DNA of 64,000 nt from Pseudomonas botevensis (lineage in GTDB: Bacteria > Pseudomonadota > Gammaproteobacteria > Pseudomonadales > Pseudomonadaceae): NCBI RefSeq assembly GCF_019145475.1, contig NZ_JAHTKI010000007.1, positions 1 to 64,000 of the forward strand, read 5' to 3'. The notes under the pieces were generated by a model. It worked only from the letters and a program-made list of their open reading frames with translations, was not told where the DNA came from and did not search any database. Shown piece after piece: positions 52,873-62,878 of this stretch. How positions within the stretch are numbered: position 1 is the stretch's first letter; every line of letters starts with the position of its first letter. Position numbers and translations under genes: made by a program.

Positions 52873-53979
52873 TCAGGCACTCTGCTGATAGAACGGATAA
52901 TCCGTAAAGCCGACCTCGGTGCCACCGTAGAACGTATCCCGGTCGTAGGCATTCAACGGCAGATCTTGGCGAATGCGCTCCGGCAGATCCGGGTTGGCAA
53001 TGAAGTCGCGCCCGAACGCCACCAGATCGGCGTCGCCGGCCTGCAGGATGCGCTCGGCCGAAGCGGCGTTGAATCCGCCCGCCGCAATGATCAAACCTTC
53101 GTAGTGCTGGCGGATCAACTGCGCCGCCACCGGGTTCTGATCCTTGCTTTCATCGATCGAGTTGCCAATCACCCGTGGCTCGATCAGGTGCAGATAGGCC
53201 AGTTTCAATTCGGCCAGTTGCTGCGCCACATACACGAACAACGCCTCAGGATCGCTGTCCTTCATGTCGCCAAAACTGCCACTCGGACCAAGGCGTACCG
53301 CCACCCGCTCGCTGCCCCACACCGAAATCACTTCCCGGGTGATGTCCAGCAGGAACCGCGCACGCTTGGCGATGGTGCCGCCGTAGGCATCGGTACGCCG
53401 GTTGCTGCCGTCCTGCAAAAACTGGTCGATCAGATAACCGTTGGCGCCGTGAATTTCCACGCCATCGAAACCCGCCTCCAGACCGCGTTGTGCGGCGCGG
53501 CGGAAGTCTTCGACCAGCGCGGCGACTTCCGCTTCGCTCAAGGCCCGATGCGGCGTGCTCGGCACCCAGCCGCTGGCGGTGTAGGCAACACCGTTGTACT
53601 CGACGGCCGAAGGCGCCAGCGGTTGTGCGCCGGCTGGCTGCATGTCGCTGTGGGACTGGCGACCGGCATGAAACAGTTGCAGGAAAATCCGCCCGCCCTT
53701 GGCGTGAACCGCATCGGTAATGGCCTTCCATCCGGGGATCTGCGCATCGTTGTACAGACCCGGTGAGCCGAGATAGCCATTGCCGGTGGTCGATACCACG
53801 GTGGCTTCGGAAATGATCAACCCGCCGTCGGTGGCGCGCTGCGAGTAATACTCGGCCATCAACGCACCGGGCAGATCGCCTGGCTCGGAGCGCATGCGTG
53901 TCAGCGGTGCCATGACCACGCGGTGGGACAGCGCATGCGGGCCGATCTGGATCGCGGAAAACAGGGTTGGGTGATTCAT
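52873..53979 (-). CDS. Old yellow enzyme-type alkene reductase (NemA-like)
   Basis: 368 aa from the ATG at 53979 (MNHPTLFSAIQIG), with GGAGG upstream; an ATG at 53991 overlaps that site. FMN-barrel signature blocks: RVVMAPLTRMRS, LQLFHAGRQSH, DGVEIHGANGYLIDQFLQDGSNRRTDAYGG (His-Asn pair) and DLVAFGRDFIANPDLPERI. Reduces activated C=C bonds (and often nitro esters or N-ethylmaleimide) with NADPH. It is not close to a dedicated regulator, unless the LysR or AraC genes serve it. Confidence 0.94.
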   Translation of the reverse strand: MNHPTLFSAIQIGPHALSHRVVMAPLTRMRSEPGDLPGALMAEYYSQRATDGGLIISEATVVSTTGNGYLGSPGLYNDAQIPGWKAITDAVHAKGGRIFLQLFHAGRQSHSDMQPAGAQPLAPSAVEYNGVAYTASGWVPSTPHRALSEAEVAALVEDFRRAAQRGLEAGFDGVEIHGANGYLIDQFLQDGSNRRTDAYGGTIAKRARFLLDITREVISVWGSERVAVRLGPSGSFGDMKDSDPEALFVYVAQQLAELKLAYLHLIEPRVIGNSIDESKDQNPVAAQLIRQHYEGLIIAAGGFNAASAERILQAGDADLVAFGRDFIANPDLPERIRQDLPLNAYDRDTFYGGTEVGFTDYPFYQQSA

Positions 53980-54085
53980 GGTGACCTCCAATAATTAACT
54001 GGAGGCCACCTTAGGCCACACGCCACTGGAGAAAAACCGGCTGTATTTCCACTCTCTGCGGACGGATCTGTCCGCAATCACCGAC

Positions 54086-55105
54086 CTATGTCCCCGTTGG
54101 CGATTGCGGCGTGTCCGGATTGAGTTGCTGCCTGCGAAATTGCCCTGGCGGCTGGCCGTGGATCTGCCGGAAGCGCCGGGAAAAGTACGCCTCGTCGGCG
54201 AATCCGCACAACCGCGCCACCTCGCCCACCGGTCGAGCGCTGTTGAGCAGGTAGTTACGCGCCGCATGCATTCGCCGTTCGAGCACCAGTTCGGTGAAGG
54301 TCTTGCCGATTTCCTTGCGCAGCCAGTGCGTCAGATAGGTCGGTGACAGGTAGGTCGCGGCGGCGACCTTGATCAGGTTCAGATCCGGGTCAGCGATGTT
54401 CTTGCGCAGGTACTCGGACATCCGGCCCAACGCATCCCGTCGACTGGTTTCCGCCGCGTTCTCTTCGGCCAGCCGCTTGAGCGGTTCGGCATACAAGCCA
54501 CAGACGCTGCCAATCAGTTGCAGCAGCAAGCCCTTGAGCATCTCGCGAGTACCGAACTGGCGGTTTTCATCCAGCGCGCGCATTTGTTCGATCAGGCCAC
54601 AGACCCGGGCGAAATCCTCGTCGCCGAGAATGAAGTCCAGGTGTTCCTGAAAACGGAACGGCGACAACTCCGGTGCCAGCAGGATCGAGACTTCCTCCAG
54701 GTCCATCGGATCGCATTGCAAATGCGGCAGCAGAAATGTCTGGGAAAAATTGATCACCATGAACTTGCTGTCGGCCGGGTGCGGAATCACATGGACGCGG
54801 TGCGGCAGGATAAAAGCCAGGGTATTGCGCGGAAACGGGCGCTCGACGTTGCCGATGTGCTGCACGGTGTCGCCGCCGAGGTTGATCTGGATCTGGAAAT
54901 ATTCGTGGCGGTGAGGACTGGTTTCAGCGCGTCGTCCCTGCTTGTCACGAATATAGAAGTCGGTCAGCTCGCTGCGCTGCTGCATGACATAGGTGGGCAC
55001 TCGGCTGCTGGCTGACATCTCCCGGAATTCCTCGACAAGGTGCATAGGCGGTGGCCGATTGTGACGGTCAGTTCGTCCGTTTTTCAATAGGTCATACGAT
55101 GACAT
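54086..55105 (-). CDS. AraC-family regulator, divergent from a sugar-acid-type operon
   Basis: Around 340 aa; the start is uncertain (in-frame ATGs at 55129, 55105 and 55045, none with a strong ribosome site). An N-terminal cupin-type sensing part (HRHEYFQIQINLGG, PHRVHVIPHPADSKF) is followed by a C-terminal two-helix-turn-helix region (NLIKVAAATYLSPTYLTHWLRKEIGKTFTE, RPVGEVARLCGFADEAYFSRRFR). Divergent from the MFS-FAH-SDR-dehydrogenase operon across about 475 bases, so it probably controls that operon. This gap (55106-55581) carries no gene I can support. Confidence 0.92.
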   Translation of the reverse strand: MSSYDLLKNGRTDRHNRPPPMHLVEEFREMSASSRVPTYVMQQRSELTDFYIRDKQGRRAETSPHRHEYFQIQINLGGDTVQHIGNVERPFPRNTLAFILPHRVHVIPHPADSKFMVINFSQTFLLPHLQCDPMDLEEVSILLAPELSPFRFQEHLDFILGDEDFARVCGLIEQMRALDENRQFGTREMLKGLLLQLIGSVCGLYAEPLKRLAEENAAETSRRDALGRMSEYLRKNIADPDLNLIKVAAATYLSPTYLTHWLRKEIGKTFTELVLERRMHAARNYLLNSARPVGEVARLCGFADEAYFSRRFRQIHGQPPGQFRRQQLNPDTPQSPTGT

Positions 55106-55581
55106 GAGTGTGGCCGTACTTTTCCGCACATTGCCGACGAACGGTCAAAGTCCAAAAAAACCAACACAATGCAGAGACTATTTATCTATTAAAAACAGTT
55201 AGTTGGATGTTAAAGGTCAAAAAACCGCGTTTCCTGCATTCTAGAATTTTTTGGACAGATCCAAAGATCAGCGTTTTCTTCCCGAAAAACGATCTGACAG
55301 GCGTGTTGATTTAGCGAGGTTGTACGACCACTGTAAAGACCAATGCAGCCCGACCTCCTCCAAAAACAATCAAAGGTGCGCACGTTATGAAACAGCATTT
55401 CCCCTCTCGCCCGCCCTCACTCCTCTCTCTCATCGGCACGCGCCTGAAGACGCTTTCGCACGCCTGACTCCGGCTGGCTGCGCCGCCCACCGCTCGCAAG
55501 AAAACACCCAACCCCGACATTCGGGGAGCGGGACCGGCTGCGCGCAAAACAACGGCTCCCAACAATAACAAGGCCAATTCC

Positions 55582-56931
55582 ATGTCCAACTCCCCTCTCT
55601 CGCAAACCGCCGCTGCGTCGGCGATCAGTGGCGTCCAGGACGCCGCACCCACCAAGCGGCTGCCGACACGGCGACGCTGGTTCATGCTGTCGCTGCTGCT
55701 GATCGCGACGATCATCAACTACATCGACCGGGTGAACATCTCGATTGCCGCACCGTTCATGGCCAAGGACCTGGGCCTGGACAAGATCGAAATGGGCCTG
55801 ATCTTCTCGGCATTTGCCTGGACTTACGCGCTGGCCCTGGTGCCTGCCGGGTTCATCGCCGACCGTTTCGGCTCGCGGCTGACTTATGGCGTGTCACTGA
55901 TCAGTTGGTCGACGGTCACCGTCTGCCAGGGCCTGGCCTCAGGCTTCGCCTCGCTGTTCGGCCTGCGTCTGGCGGTCGGGGCCATGGAGGCGCCGGCGTT
56001 TCCCGCCAACAGCCGCGCGGTGACGGTTTGGTTTCCGGCCCGCGAACGGGGCATGGCCAGCAGCATTTACGTGTGCGGCCAGTATCTGGGCACGGCGCTG
56101 TTCACCGGTGTGCTGCTGTGGCTGGCAACCACGTTTGACTGGCGTCACGTGTTCTACAGCACCGGCGCACTCGGCATTGTGTTCGGGGTGTTCTGGCTGT
56201 ACTTCTACCGCGATCCGCTGGAATGCAAGAAGGTCAGCAAGGAAGAACTGCAATACATCGAATCCGGCGGCGGGCTGGTCAAGAGCAGCCAGGAACGCAC
56301 CCGTTTCAACTGGCGCCAGGTGGCCGAACTGTTTTCGTACCGGCAGATCTGGGCAATCTGCATCGGCAAGTTTGCCAGCACCTCGGCGCTGTACTTCTTC
56401 CTGACCTGGTTCCCGACGTACCTGATCGAAGAACGCCAACTGACCATGATCAAGGCCGGGATCTTCGCCGTCCTGCCGTTCGTGGGTGCAACGGTCGGCA
56501 TCCTGCTGGCCGGGATCATCTCCGATCTGCTGATTCGCCGTGGCTGCTCGATGTCGTTCGCCCGCAAGTTGCCGCTGGTGGTCGGCTCGATGCTCGGCAT
56601 GTCGATTGTGCTGGTGAACTTCACCGATTCGAACCTGATCTGCATCGCCATTCTCACCGTTGCCTTCTTCGCCCAGGGCATCGCTTCGTCGTCGTGGGCG
56701 GCGGTATCGGAAGTCGCGCCCAAGGAACTGATCGGCCTCACCGGAGGCGTGACCAGCCTGGCGGCCAACATCGGCGGGATCGTCACGCCAATCGTGATTG
56801 GCGCGATCGTCCATGCCACCGGCTCGTTCGCCTACGCCTTCTGGTTCATCGGCGGCGTGGCCCTGATCGGCACGCTGTCCTATTCGCTGCTGCTCGGCCG
56901 TTTGTATCGCATCGAACTCAAGCCGCGTTGA
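55582..56931 (+). CDS. MFS transporter, anion:cation symporter (ACS) family
   Basis: 449 aa, twelve helices, with ACS-type marks (RWFMLSLLLIATIINYIDRVNISIA, SAFAWTYALALVPAGFIADRFGSR). A hydrophilic N-terminus of about 30 residues. ACS members take up glucarate, galactonate, hexuronates or phthalate-type acids. It is the first gene of an operon with a hydrolase, an SDR and a hydroxyacid dehydrogenase, which fits uptake of a sugar acid or related carboxylate followed by oxidation and hydrolysis. The substrate cannot be fixed by sequence. Confidence 0.94.
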   Translation: MSNSPLSQTAAASAISGVQDAAPTKRLPTRRRWFMLSLLLIATIINYIDRVNISIAAPFMAKDLGLDKIEMGLIFSAFAWTYALALVPAGFIADRFGSRLTYGVSLISWSTVTVCQGLASGFASLFGLRLAVGAMEAPAFPANSRAVTVWFPARERGMASSIYVCGQYLGTALFTGVLLWLATTFDWRHVFYSTGALGIVFGVFWLYFYRDPLECKKVSKEELQYIESGGGLVKSSQERTRFNWRQVAELFSYRQIWAICIGKFASTSALYFFLTWFPTYLIEERQLTMIKAGIFAVLPFVGATVGILLAGIISDLLIRRGCSMSFARKLPLVVGSMLGMSIVLVNFTDSNLICIAILTVAFFAQGIASSSWAAVSEVAPKELIGLTGGVTSLAANIGGIVTPIVIGAIVHATGSFAYAFWFIGGVALIGTLSYSLLLGRLYRIELKPR

Positions 56932-57030
56932 AGCAAACACAACGGTTTTCTCCAATACGAGGCGGCATTCGTCCAACTTCACCCCCGGATGCCGCCGTAC
57001 GCTGACGTTTCAATCAGGACTTCTACAGAG

Positions 57031-57729
57031 ATGAACATGACCGAGTACGTCTTTACCCCGGATTTGCCTGTGACCTTGCCGGTTGCTGGCAGCCAGCAAC
57101 GTTTTCCGGTGGGCCGGGTGTTTTGTGTAGGCCGTAACTATCCATGGCCGGATACCCAGACCCAGGGCCAATCGCGCATCCCGCCGGTGTTTTTCATGAA
57201 GCCGGCGAGCACCGTGGTGGATGCCGTCGGTGAAGTGGCGTTCCCGGCGCTGACCGGGGACTTTGCCCACGAAATCGAACTGGTGGTGGCCATCGGCGAA
57301 GGTGGCGCGAATATTCCGGAAAGTCAGGCGCTGGCTTACGTCTGGGGTTACGCCGCCGGACTCGACCTGACCCGGCGCGACGTACAACGCGCGGCCAAGA
57401 GCAACGGCTTGCCGTGGGAAGGCGCCAAAGTCTTCGACGGTGCCGCCCCGATGACCGCCATCGTTCCAGTGACGCGCTCCGGGCATCCCGATGGCGAGTT
57501 GTGGCTCAACGTCAACGGCGAGGAACGCCAGCGCGACAGCCTCGACAGCCAGATCTGGTCGGTCAGCGAAGTCATCAGCCGCATCTCGCAATCGATCGCC
57601 CTGCGCGCCGGGGACCTGATCATGACCGGCAGCCCGGCGGGTGTTGACGGCCTGCAGCCGGGCGACGTGATCAACGCCGGGGTCGACGGCATCGGCCAAT
57701 TGGAAATGCGCGTCGGCCAACGTCCCTGA
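57031..57729 (+). CDS. FAH-family hydrolase (fumarylpyruvate/acylpyruvate hydrolase-like)
   Basis: 232 aa from the ATG at 57031 ([14 protein letters not shown]). FAH-domain marks: [23 protein letters not shown], the metal-binding block [33 protein letters not shown] and the C-terminal [21 protein letters not shown]. Such enzymes cleave C-C bonds in acylpyruvates or 2,4-diketo sugar acids using a divalent metal. Located between the transporter and an SDR, so it likely ends a degradative pathway for the imported acid. Confidence 0.92.
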   Translation: MNMTEYVFTPDLPVTLPVAGSQQRFPVGRVFCVGRNYPWPDTQTQGQSRIPPVFFMKPASTVVDAVGEVAFPALTGDFAHEIELVVAIGEGGANIPESQALAYVWGYAAGLDLTRRDVQRAAKSNGLPWEGAKVFDGAAPMTAIVPVTRSGHPDGELWLNVNGEERQRDSLDSQIWSVSEVISRISQSIALRAGDLIMTGSPAGVDGLQPGDVINAGVDGIGQLEMRVGQRP

Positions 57730-57767
57730 AGCCTCCCACCCGGATCAATAAAAAAGGAAAACCCGAC

Positions 57768-58532
57768 ATGCCCAACACTCAACCCTTGAAAGTCGCACTG
57801 GTGACCGGCGCCGGCAGCGGAATCGGTCGCGCCGTGGCCCAGGCCCTGATGGCTGACGGTTTCACTTTGGTTCTGGCCGGCCGGCGGCCTGAGCCTTTGC
57901 AAGCCCTGGTCGAGCAGGCGTGCAATGAAGGTCTCGAGGCCTTGGCCGTTCCCACCGACGTTCGTGATGAAGCCAGTGTCGACCGACTGTTCGCGACAAT
58001 CAGCGAGGTCTACGGACGCCTGGACGTGGTGTTCAACAACGCGGGCATCAATGCCCCCGCCGTGCCGCTGGATGAGCTGACGGTCGAGCAATGGCGCAAC
58101 GTGATCGACACCAACCTCAACGGGGTTTTCCTCTGCGCCCGTGGCGCGTTCGGCCTGATGCGCCGACAGCAGCCGCAGGGCGGACGCATCATCAATAACG
58201 GCTCGATCTCGGCCCATACCCCAAGGCCGTTCAGCAGCGCCTACACCGCCAGCAAACACGCCGTGCTGGGCCTGACCAAATCCCTGGCGCTGGATGGACG
58301 GGAATTCAACATCGTCTGCAGCCAGATCGACATCGGCAATGCCCTGACCGAAATGTCCGTGCGCATGACCAAAGGTGTGCGCCAGGCCAACGGCAGCATC
58401 GCGGTGGAGCCGATGGTCGACGTCCAGCATGTCGCCGATGCCGTGCGCTACATCGCCGCCCTGCCGCTGGCGGCCAACGTCCTGAACATGACCGTCATGG
58501 CCAGCGCCATGCCGTTTGCCGGTCGCGGTTGA
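57768..58532 (+). CDS. Short-chain dehydrogenase/reductase
   Basis: 254 aa. [16 protein letters not shown] (cofactor glycine motif), NNAGINAP, and the catalytic Ser/Tyr/Lys set ([22 protein letters not shown]) are all visible. The Tyr and Lys of YTASK match the active site. Likely NAD(P)-dependent oxidation of a hydroxy group in the operon's sugar-acid-type pathway. Ribosome site AGGA precedes the ATG at a normal spacing. Confidence 0.95.
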   Translation: MPNTQPLKVALVTGAGSGIGRAVAQALMADGFTLVLAGRRPEPLQALVEQACNEGLEALAVPTDVRDEASVDRLFATISEVYGRLDVVFNNAGINAPAVPLDELTVEQWRNVIDTNLNGVFLCARGAFGLMRRQQPQGGRIINNGSISAHTPRPFSSAYTASKHAVLGLTKSLALDGREFNIVCSQIDIGNALTEMSVRMTKGVRQANGSIAVEPMVDVQHVADAVRYIAALPLAANVLNMTVMASAMPFAGRG

Positions 58533-58559
58533 ATCTTTTTTGAATTATTCGAGGTTTAC

Positions 58560-59516
58560 ATGAAGCCAGAAGTCTTGCAGCTCAGCCCGATCCTGATTCC
58601 GCAAATCAATGCCCGACTCGATGAACTGTTCACCGTGCGGCGCTATTTCCAGCAAACCGACAAAGCCGCCTACCTGCAACAGCACGGCGCCAATATCCGT
58701 GGCGTAATCACCGGCGGGCATACCGGCATCACCCAGGCAGTGATGGCGCAACTGCCCAATCTGGAAGTGGTCGCGGTCAATGGCGTGGGCACCGATGCGG
58801 TGGATCTGGCCTACGCCAGGGATCGCGGCATTCGGGTGACCGCCACTATCGGCGCCCTGACCGAGGACGTTGCCGATCTGGCGATAGGGTTGTTGATTGC
58901 CGTGTGTCGCGGGCTCTGCACCAGCGATCGTTACGTGCGCTCAGGCCAGTGGCCGCAGAGCCCGACGCCGCTGGCCCCGCTGCCACTGGCGCGTCAGGTG
59001 TCCGGCATGCGTATCGGCATCGTCGGCATGGGCCGGGTGGGTCGTGCGGTGGCGGTTCGCGCGGCAGCCTTCGGTTGCCCGATCAGCTACACCGATCTGC
59101 AACCGATGAGCGATGTCAGCCACACCTTTGTCGCCGACCTCAAGCAACTGGCCCGCGACAGCGACGCCCTGATTCTTGCCGCTGCCGCCGACAAGGCCGA
59201 AGCAATCATCGATGCCCAGGTGTTGAAGGCTTTGGGGACGGACGGTTATTTGATCAACGTCGCCCGGGGCAAACTGGTCAACGAGACCGATCTGGTCGCC
59301 GCCCTTGCAGCCGGTGAGATTGCCGGCGCAGCGCTGGATGTGTTCGTCGATGAGCCGAACGTCCCCGAAGCGTTGTTCGGCAACGAGCAAGTGGTGCTGC
59401 AACCGCATCGCGCCAGCGCCACCTTGCAGACCCGCACGCGCATGGGGGAAATGGTGGTGGCGAGTCTGGTGGACAGCTTCGCCGGCAAAGTCCCGCAGGG
59501 TTGCGTGACAGGCTGA
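58560..59516 (+). CDS. D-isomer-specific 2-hydroxyacid dehydrogenase (GhrB-like)
   Basis: 318 aa. NAD(P)-binding glycine motif GIVGMGRVGRAVAVRAAAFG; catalytic Arg in NVARGKLVNE; catalytic Glu in VFVDEPNVPEAL; catalytic His in QPHRASAT. Typical of glyoxylate/hydroxypyruvate/2-ketogluconate reductases of the GhrB kind. Last gene of the operon; it may reduce or oxidise a 2-keto/2-hydroxy acid end product. Confidence 0.95.
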   Translation: MKPEVLQLSPILIPQINARLDELFTVRRYFQQTDKAAYLQQHGANIRGVITGGHTGITQAVMAQLPNLEVVAVNGVGTDAVDLAYARDRGIRVTATIGALTEDVADLAIGLLIAVCRGLCTSDRYVRSGQWPQSPTPLAPLPLARQVSGMRIGIVGMGRVGRAVAVRAAAFGCPISYTDLQPMSDVSHTFVADLKQLARDSDALILAAAADKAEAIIDAQVLKALGTDGYLINVARGKLVNETDLVAALAAGEIAGAALDVFVDEPNVPEALFGNEQVVLQPHRASATLQTRTRMGEMVVASLVDSFAGKVPQGCVTG

Positions 59517-59565
59517 CGGTTCGGCCACCGGGGTGCAATGCCTCGGTGGCGCCTGCCGATGTCGA

Positions 59566-60345
59566 TCAATGCTGTGGCCAGGCACCTTCTGGAATTTGCG
59601 CCAGAGCTTTGAACGCAGGCTTGGCGAACCAGTAACCCTGCATCAGATAGATGCCGCAATCGGCGAGGAAGTCCCGTTCTTCGGCGTGTTCGATGCCTTC
59701 GGCAATCACCTCTACTCCCAGCTCCACACAGATGCCCACCACCCCTCGAACGATTGCCTGACGTACGCGATCGCGATGAATATCACGAATCAGCGCCATG
59801 TCCAGCTTGATCAGATCCGGCTGAAAATCGGCCAGCAGGTTCAACCCGGAATAGCCGGCGCCAAAATCATCGATGGCAGTCTTGAAGCCAAACTCACGGT
59901 ATTCGCGCAGGATATTCATCAGGTGTCTGTTGCTTTCGACGTGCTCACCCTCGACCGCTTCGAAGATCAGCCGGTCGAGGGGAAAACCGTGAGCGCGTGC
60001 CGCATCCAGTGTGCTGCGGATGCACAGTTCCGGGCGGTAAACGGCATTGGGCAGAAAGTTGATCGACAGATGCTGCGTCATTCCCAGGTCTGCGGCGGTC
60101 GAGATCGCCCGAACACGACACTGCTGGTCGAAACGGTAGCGGTTCTGATCGTCGACCTGCTCAAGCACAGACAAGGCACTCTCGCCATTGATGCCGCGTA
60201 CAAGTGCTTCATGCGCGAAAACGCTTCGATTTCGCAGATCGACGATAGGCTGAAAAGCGAAGGAAAATTCGAGGTCGGGCTGGCTGCTGCGTCGGCATCC
60301 CTGGCAGCCACCGGATGGCGGGAATAGTTCGGAAAAATCGGTCAT
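59566..60345 (-). CDS. Stand-alone EAL-domain c-di-GMP phosphodiesterase
   Basis: 259 aa, mostly one EAL domain: HEALVRG (Glu46), NFLPNAVYR, IFEAVEGEH, the AIDDFGAGYSG loop, IKLD, and VIAEGIEHAEE. All catalytic residues look intact, so it should hydrolyse c-di-GMP. The short N-terminus contains a CQGC pair that might bind metal or respond to redox state. No sensory domain is attached. It is encoded opposite to both neighbours. Confidence 0.93.
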   Translation of the reverse strand: MTDFSELFPPSGGCQGCRRSSQPDLEFSFAFQPIVDLRNRSVFAHEALVRGINGESALSVLEQVDDQNRYRFDQQCRVRAISTAADLGMTQHLSINFLPNAVYRPELCIRSTLDAARAHGFPLDRLIFEAVEGEHVESNRHLMNILREYREFGFKTAIDDFGAGYSGLNLLADFQPDLIKLDMALIRDIHRDRVRQAIVRGVVGICVELGVEVIAEGIEHAEERDFLADCGIYLMQGYWFAKPAFKALAQIPEGAWPQH

Positions 60346-60595
60346 GAAGCCTCGCCAAAAATGGGTTGCCGCCTTCCATGGTCGGGCTGGAAAACTGGTA
60401 GGCGAAACGCTGTGACCGCGTTTCGCATGCTGTGCGGGTGTAAGTCTGCGGGGTATTGCGCGTGGGCGCCGCTCACTGTTCGCGGAACGGTCGCAATCGG
60501 GTTATCGACCGGTCAAATTCAAACCTTAGCTCCGTTCGTCGCCTGCCCCGCGGCCCCTCACAGACGCGGTTCGCCATCAGTCCTGAAAAAACCAA

Positions 60596-60634
60596 ATTGC
60601 GATGTGTTTCCTTCGTTCCTTTACACGTCGCAAT
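60596..60634. promoter_or_regulatory. Spaced inverted repeat upstream of the TonB receptor
   Basis: ATTGCGATGTG at 60596-60606 and CACGTCGCAAT at 60624-60634 are inverted copies with one mismatch, 17 bases apart. The pair ends 36 bases before the receptor start, so it may be a repressor or activator site or a 5' RNA hairpin. It does not look like a Fur or Zur site. The rest of the gap 60346-60670 carries no gene. Confidence 0.55.
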
Positions 60635-60670
60635 GTTCATTGCCCGTTCCTGTCTGTCTGGAGTTTCTCG

Positions 60671-62797
60671 ATGCCCGCGCCCAAATCCCTGCCCACTGCA
60701 TTGTTGGGGCTGGCCCTTGCCTGTCCGGCGATGGCTGAAACCCAAGGCCTGGAGCTGGGGCAAGTGCTGATTTCGGCTGAGGATCAGGGCAGCGAAAACG
60801 CGAGTGTCGAAGAAGCCAGGGCGCGTCTCGCTCAGGTTCCCGGCGGCAGCAATGTGGTCGACATGCGCCGCCCGTTGCAGGGCCGCGTGGCCGGCAATCA
60901 GGATGTGCTGACTTATCAGCCGGGGGTATATGCCCAGTCTTCCGGCAATGAAGGGACGAAAATCTCGATCCGAGGTTCGGGGATCAACCGTGCGCCGGGT
61001 GCCCACGCCTCGGGGTTGTACACGATGCTCGACGGTCTGCCGCTGACCGGCCCCGGTGGCACGCCTTATGAGTTGCTGGAACCCTTGTGGCTCGATCATG
61101 TGGAAGTGCTGCGCGGCGCCAATGGCTTCGACCGTGGCGCGCTGGCCCTGGGCGGCGCCATTGATTACGTCAGCCACACCGGTTACGACGCGCCGAAATT
61201 ACAGGTGCGTTATGCAATGGGCAGCAAGGGTTATCAGCAGCGTCAGATCAGTTCCGGGCAGGTGCTGGGCGACTTCGATTACTACGTATCAGCCACTGAC
61301 GCGAGCGCTGACGGTTATCAGGATCACACCAAAAGCGAGAGCCAGGGTGTCATTGCCAACGTCGGCTATCGCTTCAACCCGAATCTGGAAACCCGCTTCT
61401 ATTTCCGCTACCGCGAGACCGACAACGACCTCGCCGGCCGGGTCACCAAGCATTCCATCGAACATGATCCACGGGCGGCCAACCCTGCCTATGTGTCGCG
61501 GGACGACAGCCGCAAGCAACCGGGCAGTACGTTCTTCGGCAACAAGACCACGTTCTACATCGACGACGATTCGAGCATCCAGACCGGGCTGGTTTATCAC
61601 GACTACCCGATGGATCTGCGCGAAGGCCCCAATCGTCTGAAGGTCGCCTACACCGACGTCAGCGGCACCTTCGACTACAAGCGCCGCGACACGCTTTGGG
61701 GAATGGAAAGCCGCAGCACCGTGGGCCTGCGCGTGACCAAACACCTGCCCAACGACGGCGCCAGCGAAATGGTCCGCATCCCGACCGGCAACACCGCCGG
61801 TTATGCGCCGGGCACGCACATGCGCAATTTCACCTATCAGGGTTCGGACACCGTCCTGCATGTAGGCAATGACCTGGAAATCGCCGACGACCTGTGGCTC
61901 ACCACTGGTCTCGCCGCGATCTACACCCGCCGCGAAAGCGATGTTACCTACCCGCAAAGCGGCGGCAAGACCAGCCTGGGCGACTGGGACTATGCCCCGC
62001 GCCTGGGCCTGCGCTATCAGGTGACGCCGGATCTGCAACTGTTCGGCAATCTCAGCCGTTCGGTGGAAGCGCCGCACCCGTGGTCGCTGATCTACAGCTC
62101 CAACATCCGCTTTGGGCCGGGCAACGGTGCGGCCACCGGCACCCAGCGCGACCCGATCAAACTGCAAAACCAGACCGCGACCACCCTGGAACTCGGCGGT
62201 CGCGGCGACAGTACGCTGGGCGAATGGAGCCTGGCCTGGTACTACGCGCAAGTGCGCCACGAACTGCTTTCGGTATTGCCGGACGCCAACGCCACCACGC
62301 CTTATGAACTCAACGCCAGCCCCACGGTGCATCAAGGCGTCGAAGCCAGTCTGCAGAGCCATCTGTGGACGGCCAACGACGGCGGCCAGTTGAGCCTGCG
62401 TCAGGCCTACACCTTCAGCGACTTCCACTACCGCGACGACGAGCGCTTCGGCGACAACCGCCTGCCGGGCCTGCCGATGCATTACTACCAGGGCGAGTTG
62501 CGCTACGACTGGCCGCAGGGTTTCTTCGCGGCACTGAACACGCAGTTGTCGTCGAAAGTCGCGGTGGATTACGCCAACAGTTATTACGCCGACCCGTACG
62601 CCACTTTCGGCGCCACCCTGGGCTACAACGCGCCCAAGGGTGACTGGCAGACCTGGCTGGATATGCGCAACCTGACCGACCAGCGTTACGCCGCGACCGT
62701 CACCCCGGGCTACGACGACAAAGGCCTGGACGCGGCGCGTTCGACGCCGGGGGAAGGCATGGCGATGTATGTCGGGGTGTCGTGGAGTTTGCGCTGA
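60671..62797 (+). CDS. TonB-dependent outer-membrane receptor
   Basis: 708 aa from the ATG at 60671 (MPAPKSLPTALLGLALACPA), with GGAG upstream; the in-frame ATG at 60602 is too early for a signal peptide start. The signal peptide ends PAMAETQ. Plug domain follows (DVLTYQPGVYAQ, ISIRGSGINRAPG, VEVLRGANGFDRGALALGGAIDYVS), then a barrel finishing in MYVGVSWSLR. No STN domain. Related to FecA/IutA-type ferric-complex receptors in general pattern. Substrate not predictable; a terminator follows. Confidence 0.94.
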   Translation: MPAPKSLPTALLGLALACPAMAETQGLELGQVLISAEDQGSENASVEEARARLAQVPGGSNVVDMRRPLQGRVAGNQDVLTYQPGVYAQSSGNEGTKISIRGSGINRAPGAHASGLYTMLDGLPLTGPGGTPYELLEPLWLDHVEVLRGANGFDRGALALGGAIDYVSHTGYDAPKLQVRYAMGSKGYQQRQISSGQVLGDFDYYVSATDASADGYQDHTKSESQGVIANVGYRFNPNLETRFYFRYRETDNDLAGRVTKHSIEHDPRAANPAYVSRDDSRKQPGSTFFGNKTTFYIDDDSSIQTGLVYHDYPMDLREGPNRLKVAYTDVSGTFDYKRRDTLWGMESRSTVGLRVTKHLPNDGASEMVRIPTGNTAGYAPGTHMRNFTYQGSDTVLHVGNDLEIADDLWLTTGLAAIYTRRESDVTYPQSGGKTSLGDWDYAPRLGLRYQVTPDLQLFGNLSRSVEAPHPWSLIYSSNIRFGPGNGAATGTQRDPIKLQNQTATTLELGGRGDSTLGEWSLAWYYAQVRHELLSVLPDANATTPYELNASPTVHQGVEASLQSHLWTANDGGQLSLRQAYTFSDFHYRDDERFGDNRLPGLPMHYYQGELRYDWPQGFFAALNTQLSSKVAVDYANSYYADPYATFGATLGYNAPKGDWQTWLDMRNLTDQRYAATVTPGYDDKGLDAARSTPGEGMAMYVGVSWSLR

Positions 62798-62837
62798 GGA
62801 CTGGCGGGCTGTTTAACCGTTGACTCGCCGGGTAAAA

Positions 62838-62861
62838 CCGGCAAAATCGCCGGCCTTTTTT
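62838..62861 (+). terminator. Terminator behind the TonB receptor gene
   Basis: CCGGC, loop AAAATC, GCCGG, followed by CC and six T bases. Confidence 0.85.
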
Positions 62862-62878
62862 CGCGACAGGAAGTCTCC

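Noticed and set aside
55251..55265. TTTGGA-CAGA-TCCAAA small hairpin in the araC/MFS gap
   Set aside because: A 6-bp stem in an AT-rich gap is expected by chance; no other signal supports an operator.
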